Of a stretch of 64,000 bases of DNA, positions 1 to 12,113 are shown one piece after another. The stretch comes from Aldrovandia affinis (taxonomy: Eukaryota > Chordata > Actinopteri > Notacanthiformes > Halosauridae). Each line of letters begins with the position of its first letter. The stretch's first letter is position 1. Made by a program: the position numbers and the translations under genes. The notes under the pieces are model-generated. The model was not told where the DNA came from and ran no database searches. It saw nothing but the letters and a program-made list of their open reading frames with translations. The stretch spans positions 490,501 to 554,500 of the forward strand of contig JAINUG010000192.1 of the NCBI GenBank assembly GCA_029706075.1, read 5' to 3'.

Positions 1-214
1 TTCTGCACAATATATAGGCCTACAATCATTCAAAAGGTGTTCAGTATTGTATTGCAGTTATTCAACTTGACTCAAGCTGCTACAAGCTAACTCAAAATAC
101 ATTTGATCCCATAAGACGACGTGCCTAACGACGTGGATGAGAGAAATATAGGCTATTTGGTCACAAACGGAAGGTTTCCCTTCCTCTTCCCTGTGCCTGG
201 TGGAGGAAGGCGTC

Positions 215-365
215 TTAGGTCTGCAAGGCCGTCGCGTGGATGGCGGACAGACACCTGCCGATGCTGTGGAAGAGCGGAGCGATGAACATGTCCGTCAAAC
301 TGCGCCACAAGGTCCGGATGGACGGCAGAGCCACCATGCAGCTCTGCATCACGGGCATTACAACC
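215..365 (-). CDS. cav2: cav2 exon 3 with stop
   Basis: This exon starts after acceptor TTTACAG and completes the W codon split with exon 2. It encodes 49 residues ([10 protein letters not shown]...IHATALQT), then TAA at 215-217. It matches the human caveolin-2 ending (LMPFVKTCLM...SVGRCFSS) in spacing. No AATAAA is apparent in the roughly 214 bp left to the window edge. Confidence 0.9.
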
Positions 366-2016
366 CTGTAAAGAGCAACGAAGGGTATCGGTCAGCCCGC
401 TCACGCATGCGTTCTCCCTCACTTTAACGAACACATGTACATTTCTCTTGCCTTTTATTTGTGTATTTCTTTATCGGCTTCAGAACTCAGGTTGTTACTG
501 TTTTAAATTTAGTAGCGTGTGTTCAAATGTTGCTTAGTACATACTAAATGTTACATTCTTGTCTTATCAGTGACACTGCACAAAAGTGTGGTTACTGCAT
601 GGAAATATTATGCATTTATAAATGCAGTCATCCATGCAAATGTTTATGCATTGCTCTATGGGATCTTGAACATACTCTCTGGACGTTCTCACAAGAATTC
701 GGCTGAAAACTTTATGAGAATGATATAAATTTAACAACCAGCTTGAGTGGAATACCTCTATGGTCCAATTAAAATGCTTTCGTTTTTTACATGAATCTGT
801 ACTCGTTCAGATTCAGTAGTTTCTGTTTGTGAGCATAAACAAATATGAGTTTTGCATATTGTACTCTACGCCTCTGGACTGTAGAATTCGAATTCACTGA
901 TGACACAATCCTTATTACACCGGCTTTAACTCCAAAGTTACGTACGCGAGGCAGTTATAATGAAAATAAGTTATATCCGCATGCAACACGTAATTTGGAC
1001 AATATACTGTATAGTTGGTAATATTTGCTCAATTTAAGCTAGGTTCCGAGAACCCCGTCCTTCAGGTTCGGAGTTATGTTCAAAGTGATACAAACACTAA
1101 AGCGGTGCTAAAAAGATGTTGAAAAAGATGTTAAATGTGACGCCAGAAGAGACAACATTATAAACACCACAAACTACACTCGTGTGGGAAGGGGAAGGGC
1201 CAGAGTAAACAGGTAGTTTATTGGGCTATGGAAAACATCGAGTTATGCCAATGCTACAATAAACACGATAACATAAAATAACATGATAAAATGCTCATAC
1301 CAAATATGTACACAGCTGAGGACCGCAAAGACAATCCCGGCTACAAAAGACATGGGGATGGCGAGTACCGTGGTCAGCAGCCGGTAGAATGCATATTTAA
1401 CCAGTTCAAACACAGCGTGACTTCCTATCCACACTTTGTCAAAGCTGTGAGTGGTGCTGGGCTCGCCGATGACATCCTGGAAACTGACCTGCGGGACAGA
1501 ATGGGCTCTGTTTCAAACTGCAGCGAACAATCACAAATGGGCTAAACCGCACTCTCTAAACAGAGCTACGGAGCGTGATGCACGCTGTACTGTTTTGTTA
1601 CTGTACAAAGTGCGAGCTGCATTCATACGCGTGTGACATTGGTCTACCTGCAGGGAATTAACCGCGGCATGGGAATTAATGTCTGAAGTAAATTGTAGAC
1701 TTCAATTCAATTGGAACCACACACAATTGACAAAAGCAAGAAATTCGATATAGCTTAAATTAAAGATTGCGCGTAACATGTAGCTATACAAGCGAAAGCT
1801 TTCAACCTCGTAAGTAGGCTAGTTTACTTTTGTACATCCGTGTCACTCCTGTCTCGATTAGCCTACCTTTAAGTGACCGTTTATATCGCGCGGGTCTCTG
1901 TCTGGCGTCTCCGTGAAGACTTTCTCTATCTTGGGGAGAATCGCGTCAGAAGATCTGTTGAACTCGTCGTCGTCCAAAATAATAGTCGTCTCAGATTTCT
2001 CATTTGCGAGTTCCAT
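215..2016 (-). CDS. cav2: Caveolin-2, complete three-exon gene
   Basis: Caveolin-2 is a hairpin-inserted membrane scaffold that co-assembles with caveolin-1 in caveolae and lipid rafts. The coding exons join as 1867-2016, 1301-1488 and 215-365 (150+188+151 nt = 162 codons plus stop), exactly the human CAV2 length. The ATG context is strong (A at -3, G at +4). The protein has an acidic N-terminus (residues 1-50), the caveolin signature FQDVIGEP (human FEDVIAEP) at about residue 53, then THSFDKVW and the scaffolding segment. A hydrophobic hairpin follows ([18 protein letters not shown]), then a C-terminal region containing [15 protein letters not shown] and IGRCLSAI; its cysteines are candidate palmitoylation sites. 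All splice sites are GT-AG. The family assignment rests on residue pattern, exon phase and length; CAV2 rather than CAV1 or CAV3 is supported by the C-terminal ending. CAV1 normally lies downstream of CAV2 and would then be off the left edge. Confidence 0.93.
366..1300 (-). other. cav2 intron 2
   Basis: This is 935 bp of AT-rich intron with no recognisable gene or repeat. Intron 1 (1489-1866) is equally plain. Confidence 0.7.
1301..1488 (-). CDS. cav2: cav2 exon 2
   Basis: This 188-nt exon follows acceptor TGTCCCGCAG and ends TTTG|GTATGAG in phase 2. It encodes the signature [25 protein letters not shown] and the membrane hairpin ending SCVHI(W). Human CAV2 exon 2 has the same length and phase. 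Confidence 0.93.
1867..2016 (-). CDS. cav2: cav2 exon 1
   Basis: This exon has 50 codons from ATG ([11 protein letters not shown]) to ...INGHLK, ending AAAG|GTAGGC in phase 0. The acidic DDDEF stretch resembles the caveolin-2 N-terminus. Just upstream on the minus strand a GGGGCGTGGG GC-box-like motif occurs at about 2091-2100. Confidence 0.9.
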
Positions 2017-3110
2017 TTTCAGCTCTCTGTCGGCAAGGTAAGGGCTGTAGTCGGTAGCGCTCTACTGCTCGCTGAAACACGGCAGGAGAAGGCCCACGCC
2101 CCATTCGGAAAGCAGCGCAACATGAGGTTGACACAACATTAATTCTGTAGTCACGTTCTCGGTTAGTGTCCTTTTAACTTCGGCAATACGAACTTTACTT
2201 TTATTTCAACATTCAGTTGAAATTCCATTATATATGCAATCTGTTCAGGTTTAGAAGTGGGTATTTTGTGCACACCGAGAAAAGGTTAATGAAAGGTATA
2301 ACTTATTAAAATAATAACCTGTCCAGTGGCATAATAAAGGGTAACGTAAAACATATTTTGGTGGCAAACGATGGTATTTATTTTGCCGTTTGTTTACGAG
2401 TAGCTAACTATTTTCAGATACATGGAAAATCAGATGACAGGAATTTCCCGCACTTAATGTTAATATTTAATCCACAAAGAAATCCGTGAAATATTTCAAT
2501 TAGTCCCACATTCCTTTAAACTCTGCCCTGTGGGAAGGAGATACAATAATTTCTAAGATGTAATTGAATCGCACGCAAACAAACAGACATTGTTCCTAAT
2601 CGGCACTTTCACAAGTGAATATATCGCAAGCTTCCCAGTTTTCCCAGTTGTAGTCCAACTCTAACCCAATTTATTTTCTAGGACATTACTGGAAATGAGC
2701 CACCAAATGAACCAGTATAGTGGCATGATTGGATGTAAAAAATGTCCTGCAGGCACTGGCCAATAGTCTTGAAAGAGTCTACATTAATTAGACCGTCTAT
2801 AAAGTTGAAAATGTGTTCTTCAGGCCGCTACATCAAACGGCAGGGAGGAGCGATTGTGAAGGGCGGCTCGGAGGAACAGAAACAGTGTCATAATGTTGCT
2901 CATTTGCCATTTAACATCTCTTAACCTGCAATTTGGACAATTTAAAATGTAAATAAAATCCTTTCATAGAGCTTAGATATTTACTGAAGCACACAAGGGC
3001 TCAAGGATGCAATGGCTGTGTCCCTACCAGCATTCAAACCTGTAACCCCCAGTCTACCTCACACTGCTGCATGTAAGAGTCAAACTCAAGGACTGTGGAT
3101 GAAAAGCATC
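2017..3110. other. cav2 5' flank, no gene seen
   Basis: This is AT-rich single-copy-looking DNA upstream of cav2. Apart from the GC box noted with exon 1, I recognise no coding region or element. Short open frames here have no family pattern. Confidence 0.5.
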
Positions 3111-3478
3111 TGTGTGCCTGTGTGTGTGTGTGTGCATGTGCCACAGCCTATGTATGTGTGTGTGCGTATGTGCATGTGTCAGAGCATGAGCATGTGTGTG
3201 TGTGTGTGTGCCGAGAGAGTGTGTGCTTGTGTGTGTGTGTGCGTGTGTGCATGTGCCAGAGCATGAGCATGTGTGTGTGTGCACCAGAGTGTGTGTCTGT
3301 GTTTGTGTGTGTGTGTGTGTGCATGTGCCAGAGCATGAGCATGTGTGTGTGTGCCGAGAGAGTGTGTGCTTGTGTGTGTGTGTGTGTGTGCATGTGCCAG
3401 AGCATGTGTGTGTGTGTGTGTGTGTGTCTGTGTTTGTGTGTGTGCTGTGTTGTGTGTGTGTGTGTGTGTGTGTGTCAG
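3111..3478. repeat. Compound (TG)n array with higher-order unit
   Basis: TG/GTGTGC microsatellite interrupted at intervals by a near-identical block (CATGTGCCAGAGCATGAGCA) and by CCGAGAGAGTGTGTGCTTG. The blocks give the array a longer-period structure over four or more copies. Confidence 0.85.
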
Positions 3479-4937
3479 ACCATGTAGGATTCCAGCCCGC
3501 ACTAATGACAGAGCTCTTGTATAAATGAATACCCTTTTGGGAGGCTGCTCTTTACTGTGAGAGGATGTGATACATTAGCAGGGAAGCCCAGAGTATGGCT
3601 CAGGCCCTTACCACAGCAGTTACCACAGTTGGTTGTTGTTTTATTACTGTCATCCTACTGTTACATAGTGCTTTCCAGGTTTCATATGCCACAAATTCCT
3701 GTGAAAAAAAGTACACAGCAGCCTGTTTTTTTCTCACAGATTCTCTTAATGTTGCATAAAAGATAAAGTTAGAGGAGCAGACATGGTTTTACTTTGAGCG
3801 CAGAGCCAGGGTTGCCCGGAGAGCATTACTCAGCATGACAACGGCAAACTGTCTGCATGGCAACGTTAGCCAGTGTTCCCTATGGCTACAATGGGTGAGT
3901 GACAATCTCCTGTCCTGTCCATAAAATGTATCTGGGACTGGGGAATTGGGAGTCTGACTGATAAAGCGACAGTAACTCCTAACCTTGGTGATGATGATTT
4001 CATTACAGATGGGACAGCTTGCATTGTTATTTAATCATTTAGCACATCTAAAAACATTTCTACCTTCGCACTGATACAATGGGATTTGTTTTTACTAGAA
4101 CATTCCATCTTTAGAGCCTTACTCCAGGGTCCAGCTAGGTAGGTCACAGTGGCACCTATAGATACACCTTAGAGGCTGCTGCACTGTCACACACCTATTT
4201 AAAAAAGGCAATACTCATAGATCTGTCATCTGCAAGCCAGAGACTGGACAAATGGCTCCATTAAGACTTAGGCTCAAGCATCTGTCAGCGATGTGGAGTT
4301 TTTTTATCCGTCCCTAGGTATCCATTAGTATTTACCCCCTTCGTCCTGCTCGTAGTCTTTCGGTATGTCCCGTGAAGCTAGGGTTTATTGGCCTGAATTT
4401 ACAGATTACCTTCTGGTGGGATTTTACTTCTCTGCTTGCAAATATGACGCAGTCAAGTTGTCGAAAGTATGTTGTTTGGAGCCTGCAAACCTGTCAAGTG
4501 GCGTGCGGAGGAGATAAATGCTCCCCAACGCTCTCAATTATACAGCTCATCTTTAGTGTTTGCCGAGCAGTGACAGATCGTCACCTACACGCGATGTTTA
4601 TCCAAAGGTTCACTCGCTAAGGTGCTGCCTGCCACTTTCAACGTGAAAGTGAAAGGTCGCAAGGTGTAAAGCACGAGATGTGAAAGCTGCTTTGTTCAGA
4701 ATGCACATCACGCGAGTCCCGTACGGAACACATCCAAGCACACTGGACTGTTTATGAAGCACATTTTGTGAGGAATTGCAGTGTCTCTCCCTGCTCATAA
4801 CTGTGCGTCTGTAGGACTGGCCCATTGCTTCAACCTCCTCTGTTAATTCGGCAGGGTGTACACAATGCATGCGTATTCTTCAAAGCACATGGCAGCCTCT
4901 GTTTCCCCTGTGATGCGTACGCTGAGCTGCGCTGACA
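3479..4937. other. Intergenic, no gene seen
   Basis: This stretch has ordinary base composition, with no recognisable coding exon, RNA gene or mobile element. Confidence 0.5.
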
Positions 4938-5236
4938 CAGACAGCACTCATACAGTCAGCACAATCCGCACTGACACAGTCAGCACAGACAACACTGACA
5001 CAGTCAGCACTGGTACAGTCAGCACAGACACAGTCAACACTGACAACAGTGACACAGTCAGCACAGACACAGTCAACACTGACAACACTGACACAGTCAG
5101 CACAGACACAGTCTTCCACTGCATTAACAGGTTTGACACAGTCAGCACAGACACAGACAACACTGACACAGTCAGCACAGACATAACTAATACAGTCAGC
5201 ACTGACACAGTCAGCACAATCAGTATTGATACAGAC
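4938..5236. repeat. Imperfect minisatellite (GACACAGTCAGCACA)n
   Basis: Repeats of ACTGACACAGTCAGCACAGA-type units with period variants of 15 and 18 bp. The open frames through it, in both directions, reflect the repeat and are not genes. Confidence 0.8.
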
Positions 5237-6171
5237 AGCCGATACTCCAGAAAAAGATAAAAGGGAAAAACACAACTGAATTTACTATTAATATTAAAGC
5301 CAATTCAACTCTTATGGTCATGATTAAAGTTTCTACTGTAGGTTTAGTGTTTCTACAGATGAGTTCTATTTTGGTGAAATCTTTGGAAAGAAAAACACAC
5401 TACACCCTGCCTCTCTCCCCCCCAGTTCCTGTGTTGGTCTATCACAGGCGTCACTAGTGGCCCTCACCTCCGATGTACGGTACATGTTCAGGAGTTTATT
5501 TTCATCAATGTCTGATGAAATGGCCGATAGCTCTGTTCCAGCCGACTGTATTCTCTGTCCAGCAAAATGTGTGAATGTGGAAAGTGCGGAGGGTTTCCAC
5601 TACTTAATGAGGAAGTGCAGCATAATCACTTTCCTGGGAAACAATGATGTCAGTGAGGTCATCACAGTTCAGCTTCCTGCTGCATTAACCTCTGAAGGTT
5701 TGAGAGCCGTATTTTCATCCATGAGGTAGTCTCTGTTACAGACCCGAGTCTCAATATCTTTGAAGGAAATATGTCTTGGGAATAGCACACTAGTGCCTAG
5801 TTTCTGTGCATGAATATTCAGCTACCGGGTACAACAAAATAACAACTTTGCCAAAGTGGATAAATACAGGATTTGTTGGAGTCAAATTCCTTTAGAGGTA
5901 TACAATTGTCATTCCATTTTGTCAATGAAAAAATAATAATAATAATTTGTCTGAAAAGGCTAATTTCAAGCCGAGGCATGCTAGCTTGTCTACTGACTGG
6001 CTATAGAGAAAGTTTGATGGTTGAATACCAAGTTAATTTTTCATTTGAAATGCTAATACCCTACCCTTGAAGACCTGCTTTAAGGTAACCCCGTGATTTG
6101 TTAATCAAACTATTTTTTGATCAACAGTTCCTCTCCCTGAATATGGGTGGGTGTGTCTCTTTGAGGAGATA
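5237..6171. other. Intergenic, no gene seen
   Basis: A 90-codon open frame at 5457-5729 shows no recognisable family signature. No mobile element is evident. Confidence 0.4.
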
Positions 6172-6978
6172 TGGCCCCTCCACTGAGATGTTTCAGTAAG
6201 TAACACACTGGCCCTTCCACTGAGATGTTTGAGTAAGTAACACACTGGCCCCTCCACTGAGATGTTTGAGTAAGTAACACATTGGCCCCTCCACTGAGAT
6301 GTTTGAGTAAGTAACACATTGGCCCCTCCACTGAGATGTTTGAGTAAGTAACACACTGGCCCCTCAACTGAGCTGTGTGAGTAAGTAACACATTGGCCCC
6401 TCCACTGAGATGTTTGAGATGTTGAGATGTTTCAGTAAGTAACACATTGGCCCCTCCACTGAGATGTTTGAGTAAGTAACACTGGCCCCTCCACTGAGCT
6501 GGCCCCTCCACTGAGCTGTTTGAGTAAGTAACACATTGGCCCCTCCACTGAGCTGTTTTGATTGGCCCCTCCACTGAGATATTTGGTAACACATTGGCCC
6601 CTCCACTGAGATGTTTGAGTAAGTAACACATTGGCCCCCCTCCACTGAGATGTTTGAGTAAGTAACACATTGACTCCTCCTCTGAGCTGTTTGAGTAAGT
6701 AACACATTGGCCCCTCCACTGAGATGTTTGAGTAAGTAACACATTGGCCCCTCCACTGAGATGTTTGAGTAAGTAACACATTGGCCCCTCCACTGAGATG
6801 TTTGAGTAAGTAACACATTGGCCCCTCCACTGAGCTGTCTTGAGTAAGTAACACATTGACTCCTCCTCTGAGCTGTTTGAGTAAGTAACACATTGGCCCC
6901 TCCACTGAGCTGTCCATTGGCCCCTCCACTGAGCTCAGCCCCTCCACTGAGCTGTGTGAGTAAGTAACACATTGGCCA
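6172..6978. repeat. 37-bp minisatellite carrying GTAAGT in each unit
   Basis: About 20 copies of a unit close to TTGGCCCCTCCACTGAGATG followed by TTTGAGTAAGTAACACA, with truncated units (around 6490-6590 and 6910-6950). About 18 units keep the string GTAAGT, an ideal 5' splice-site hexamer on the plus strand. Long minus-strand open frames across the array come from the repeat. Confidence 0.9.
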
Positions 6979-9900
6979 CTCCATTCTCAGCACTCGGGTC
7001 CACAGAGCTCAGGTTGGGCGAGCCTCTTGTCTGAACCATGCAGCAGTTTGCCACCTGATGAGTCTCTGTTTTTAAGTATATGTGAATGTCATGTTAAACC
7101 TGACAGAATCCTTCATCACAGCATGAGTCTGGTTGGTAGAATGTGTGGTTGTGACACATGACCCAGCCGTCACGAGAGAGATACCAACTGCTCAACAAGA
7201 CATGAGCACGGCAAAAACGCAAGCAGTGGTTTCCAAACAGGGAAATGTGTGCGTTAGTCAGCAGGTCGTATCTTTAGGAAACTCAGGTGTCGAGGTGTTA
7301 AAGAGTTAAACTCACACCTCTCTTCTAAATTCATGTTGAGAGAATTCTTTGTGTGAACCCTGACAGAGCTAAGACCGTATCGCATTGCCAGATTATCAAA
7401 ACTTCCTTATCTGTGATAATTAAAGGTTGCAGTGCCAGGCTCGTTGAAAGAGGTTTGATGGAACTGTGGCTCTAGTTATTCACTGTACATTTATCTTGTA
7501 TAATAAAGACCATTTACACCGTAAATATCCAATGGGCGAGTGGAGCTCAGCATTAGGAGTGAATAGAGCAGCTATTTGCTGTTTGCCTGTCAGAGCAATG
7601 TTTGTACAGCGGGAAAGGTTTCTGAGAGACGCCTGTTTCTGCATCCTGTATGCCAGACGGCCGTTTACTGCGTGCTAACTTTCCTGGGATGTAAGGAAAT
7701 TCTTTCCAGCAATAATGAGTTTGGCTCTCCAGCACTAATGACAAAGTTCAAAGGGAGGGCTTCTACTGAAGTGCCTCTTTCTTGGGATCTTTCAGGATCA
7801 TAACCAATCTTTTTATCTCTGACCTGCTTGTCTCCCCAATTCGGAATTGCCATTTGTGCTTCTAGAGTCACTCGTGTGTCACCTCCACCCATCCCAGGAA
7901 CACTGCAGCTGGAGCGCATGCACGCATGCATCAATTTATTCACCCAGGTCCTAGCATTTTACACACTACAAGCCACACAGCACTACAAACAGCTTGCACC
8001 AATCAGTGAAGACATGTAACTGTTGCTGATGACAACTGGGCACCTGCCATGAGGTTCAGGAGGACTTAATACCATGGTAACCAGAGAAACCTTGGCCGAC
8101 CTTAACCGCCCCTGCCCCTGGTGGGGTTATATTTAAAATTTTAAAAAGTTTGTTCATATGTGCCTACAAAAGAGTCTCTGTTCTCCCATCAGAGAAGATG
8201 TTCTATTCTATCTATCCTACTCCTTAGAAAAGAAGAGATGACTGCAGTTCCACGCAGGGGTGAAAAACAGGCAACTTAAATAACGTTTTCGACAGTGTCA
8301 TCATCTCTTTCAGAATGTGAGAAAAAAAAACTTGGCTCTGTCTTCCTGGCAGGAGAGAAAAGAGAAAATATGTCCCTCTTTAAAACAATACCTTCATCAA
8401 ATTCCACAATTACCCTCAGTTCAGGATTCACAGGAAAAGCACACCTAAGCCACACCTGCCACCCCAGCACCCCAGGTGCTGTAACTCGAGAAAGGATATA
8501 TGCTTTTCAAAGAGACACAAATATGTTTCCCTGGTACACATCTCAGACGGTAGAGACAGTCTCCGCCCCGAGCTGCCGGATCTTTGCTCATGGGGTGTCT
8601 GTCAGAACAAGCCATGGGCCACATGCCAGGGTAAATACCCAGCCACTTTCCAAAACCATCACATTCTACTGGCATGGTTAACAGATCAGAGATCGCCCGT
8701 CGCTAATGTGCTCTAGAGCATGCTGCTTTAAACTAAATCCATTCAGTAAATATCCAGCCATACAAAGTTCTGTAATTGACCTGTAAGGAGACTAAGGGGA
8801 GCTAATCTCCTCACACGTCACTTTCATCCTTCAAGGCAGAAAAACAACAAAAGGCAGTCCCTGGAAAAACGTTGTTAGATCAGTTTGCTCTTGTTCCCTT
8901 GAGCAACAGAAACAAAGACTGATCTGCCTTCTGATATGAGACGTACGTACTGCATTGTGAAGTGCAGCATAGTGACATGTTCACACACGCACAGAGCTGA
9001 TAAACGAATGCACCGATTAGGTGGACACAAACTACAGCAAGCGCTCGATGAAGTCCTCCGTTCCGATTGGCAGTCCAAGCATAAAGTGTGTCAGAAGTAC
9101 GTGTCACAATTGACCTTGTAATATGGTAGTGATAATTAATCAAATTCATTTAACTGTTGCACGGTACATATCTTATACATTTTCCTGACAACAACATAGC
9201 AAACAGTTGGAGCTGTAATGCACGAAAGGCACTATATAAATAGGGTTTATTTTACATGCATGTATAATGTAAATATATATATAAATAAATACGTTTATAC
9301 ATAAACAGAGATATCATTAACCACCATCTTACAAACAAATAATTGATTTGTCTGTAAGTTCTGCAGAGTATCAAGATGCAAATGTTTCATATGAAATTTC
9401 TGCTGTTTATGATACAGTGCGATACACGTTCCCACACTTGGCCACCTGATATCCTCTGTACTTTACTGCTCTGTGGTGTGGTGTATTTGCACACACCTGC
9501 CTTTAAAGATCAGTGTTGACAAAGCCAAGATATTCAGGTGCATATTATGACTAAAGCTGATTTATTACCAACCAACAACCAACAAGTGATCAAGCTCAAA
9601 GCTGTTGTGGGACGTGTGCTGTAATTATGTGGTCCCGAGGACAACAGTCGCATTTACTGACACGCTGCAAGTATGTGGTCCTGTGGACCACAGTCGCATT
9701 TACGGACATGCTGTAATTGCTGCAGCGTTTGTTGCCCTCGGGGCTTTCTTTGATACCTCAACATCCTACAGTTCTCCCTGGTGCTTTCTGAATCCTTGAA
9801 ATAGATACTTTCCACAATGTGATCTGAAACACACAAAAAAACTTTGAGGGAAGTTAAAAAAGGAACAAACATCTGTTCAAAGTTTATTTCTAGGCAGCCA

Positions 9901-10322
9901 TTTGAGGCTCTATTCACAGCCACGACTGAGCGCTTTTCATCAGCCAGCGCTGTTTATCTACCCTTCTGTTCGGTGTTTTCTGAAGCCCGAGGGATCTCAT
10001 TTCCGCTGGCTGATACTGGGCAACGTAAACATCACCGAGTGACAATACCAAAAAGGTATACACAACCTCAGGTGAGCGTGGCCAGGTAAACAAGCTGTGT
10101 TCTGATATTTAATGGAAGTCAGACTGAAAGTTGAAGGACTGAAACAACCATGGGCGGTTAAATTCCATTCCAGCTGAAACTGAGAGAAGATTTAATGGCT
10201 CAAAAGTTTGCACTTCATTTTTTAAATATTGCCTGCTGGCTATGTTTCAACATCAAACAGTGATGTAACCATGTCACCCAGAATACATGAGAAAGGATAC
10301 AAATATCTGATATGAAGCTAGC
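6979..10322. other. Intergenic, no gene seen
   Basis: I found no coding exon. A decayed repeat tail (GGCACTATATAAATA) occurs near 9230. At 9611-9720 a short diverged tandem duplication (GTGGTCC...ACAGTCGCATTTAC) is visible. Confidence 0.45.
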
Positions 10323-10613
10323 GTGTCTGTGAGAGTGTGTGTGTGTGAGAAAGTGTGCGTGTGTGTGTGCTTGTGTCCGGGTGAGCGTGTGTTTACATGT
10401 GTGTGTCTGTGTGAGTGTGTGTGTATGTGTGTGTGTGTGTATGTTTTCGCATGTGTGTGTGTGAGCGAGTGTGTGTGCGCATGTGCGTGCGTGCGTTCAC
10501 GTTTCTGTGAGTGTGGGTGTGTGTGTAGTTGCGTGTGTCTTTACGTGTGTGTGTGTGTGTGCGTGTGTTCGCATATGTGTGCGTGTGCGTTTACATATGT
10601 GCGTATGTGTGTA
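10323..10613. repeat. TG-rich microsatellite
   Basis: Irregular (TG)n/(TGTGCG)n low-complexity tract. Its Cys/Val open frames are artefacts of the repeat. Confidence 0.8.
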
Positions 10614-11886
10614 TCACTCCTGCCAGGAACTCTCAGTGCAATGATCTTTGCCATTATTTTGCTTATCTGGGCAGAGTGGAAAAAATTACGGCTCACAGCG
10701 AATGTTGTTTTGGAAGCTGGGCCTCACATGCTGGCACCGTGACTAAACTCACATGTTTATGTCTTCACTGTACATGTCATATCTCCACATTCCTAAAACC
10801 CATAAATCACAAATTTAGTCATACCCTTGGGTATGGAAAACCAAAACAAACAAGATCTTATCAGCCTTCAAGTGTTTTTCCATTGAAATATAATCTTTTC
10901 ATCACAATCACTATCATGCTACCAAAGTTTCCTAAATTTATACAAAATGGCCTTCTAAACGGTCTAACCCTTCTGCGGGTGAGGACACCCAAAAGACCAC
11001 CCCTCCTGAGTGAAATGTGGCTGGGTTATGGTAAGGATACGGTAAGGGAAAAGAAATCTGTTTATAATTTAGGAAAATTATATATCTCTTTTTCTCTGTG
11101 AGAGCACATAGCTGGGAGACGTGGTGCCAGCAGAAGCACCTCCCTCTATGACTCATGCCAACACAAGCCCCTCCCCCTGTGACTCATAGGAACTCCTGTG
11201 TGGAATTCCCTCTCCACCGGGGTAACCCTGACCCTAACCATCTCCTCCTGGAGCGGCTTGAGCTGCTCTTTAATCACCGGCCACTCAGCCTGCCTCTCAC
11301 TCGCCCATTACACACAGAAAGGGCCTGTGCTTCTCAGGGCTCTTCGCTCAGACACGGCCCCCCTCTGTTCCCCTCCGGGCCATGATTGATTAAATGGCTC
11401 CACGGGTTATTTTTAGAGACCCGCCTCCCTCTTTTGCCGCGGCTCCGCAAACATCTAACCCGATCCTGGAAATCTGGAAATGAAGCCTCCCGTTCTCCAT
11501 TACGCATAATATCAGTCTCAAGGGTGGCGCGCTGTCTAACACGGCCTTAGATCACATGTTTTTGTGCGTTATCTGGAGGCGCGGCTGTTCCGCTCAGTGC
11601 CAGCAGGCACAGCTTCCCTCTGTAGCGCACGTGCGCGAAACCCCAAGACCTGCAGCCCATCACTGGGGTTGTATCCCTGACCACTGACGTGAGGCCTAAA
11701 CGCTGTTCAGTGTCTCCAAAGCACCGCAGCAATGGAGATATCCACCCGGTCATACTAAGCCATGCTTTACACTGCCTGAGCGGGAGGAGAACAGCAGGAA
11801 ATGGGACAGAGATGGCTGCTGGTGGACAATTCGGTGTAAAACATTGTATGTGACATTGCACAACTTCCAATCTGGCCTCTGATCTG
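10614..11886. other. Intergenic; candidate non-coding conserved segment
   Basis: This is non-repetitive DNA. The part at about 11385-11560 has balanced composition, no repeat and no open frame, which would fit a conserved non-coding element, but nothing in the sequence alone proves constraint. Confidence 0.25.
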
Positions 11887-12113
11887 GGAGTACCTGGGAT
11901 GAGTGCGCTGGGATGAGTGTGCTGTAGTGTACAGGGGGCTGGGATGAGTGGGCTGTAGTGTACAGGGGGCTGGGATGAGTGCGCTGTAGTTTACAGGGGG
12001 CTGGGATGAGTGCGCTGGGATGAGTGTACTGTAGTGTACAGGGGGCTGGGATGAGTGCACTGTAGTGTACAGGGGGCTGGGATGAGTGCGCTGTTGTGCA
12101 GAGGGGGCTGGGA
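11887..12113. repeat. Minisatellite, unit about 31 bp
   Basis: Copies of TACAGGGGGCTGGGATGAGT followed by GCGCTGTAGTG, with a shorter variant unit. About seven copies. Confidence 0.85.

Noticed and set aside
3012..3528. Cys/Val- and His/Thr-rich frames
   Set aside because: TG/CA microsatellite translations.
4938..5236. CRISPR-like spaced repeats
   Set aside because: Units are direct tandem copies without unique spacers, and the genome is vertebrate.
5457..5729. 90-codon plus-strand frame
   Set aside because: Length is within chance expectation for this amount of sequence and no family pattern was seen.
6105..6993. Minus-strand frames of 171-248 codons
   Set aside because: Periodic translations of the 37-bp minisatellite (SGGANVLLTQT...).
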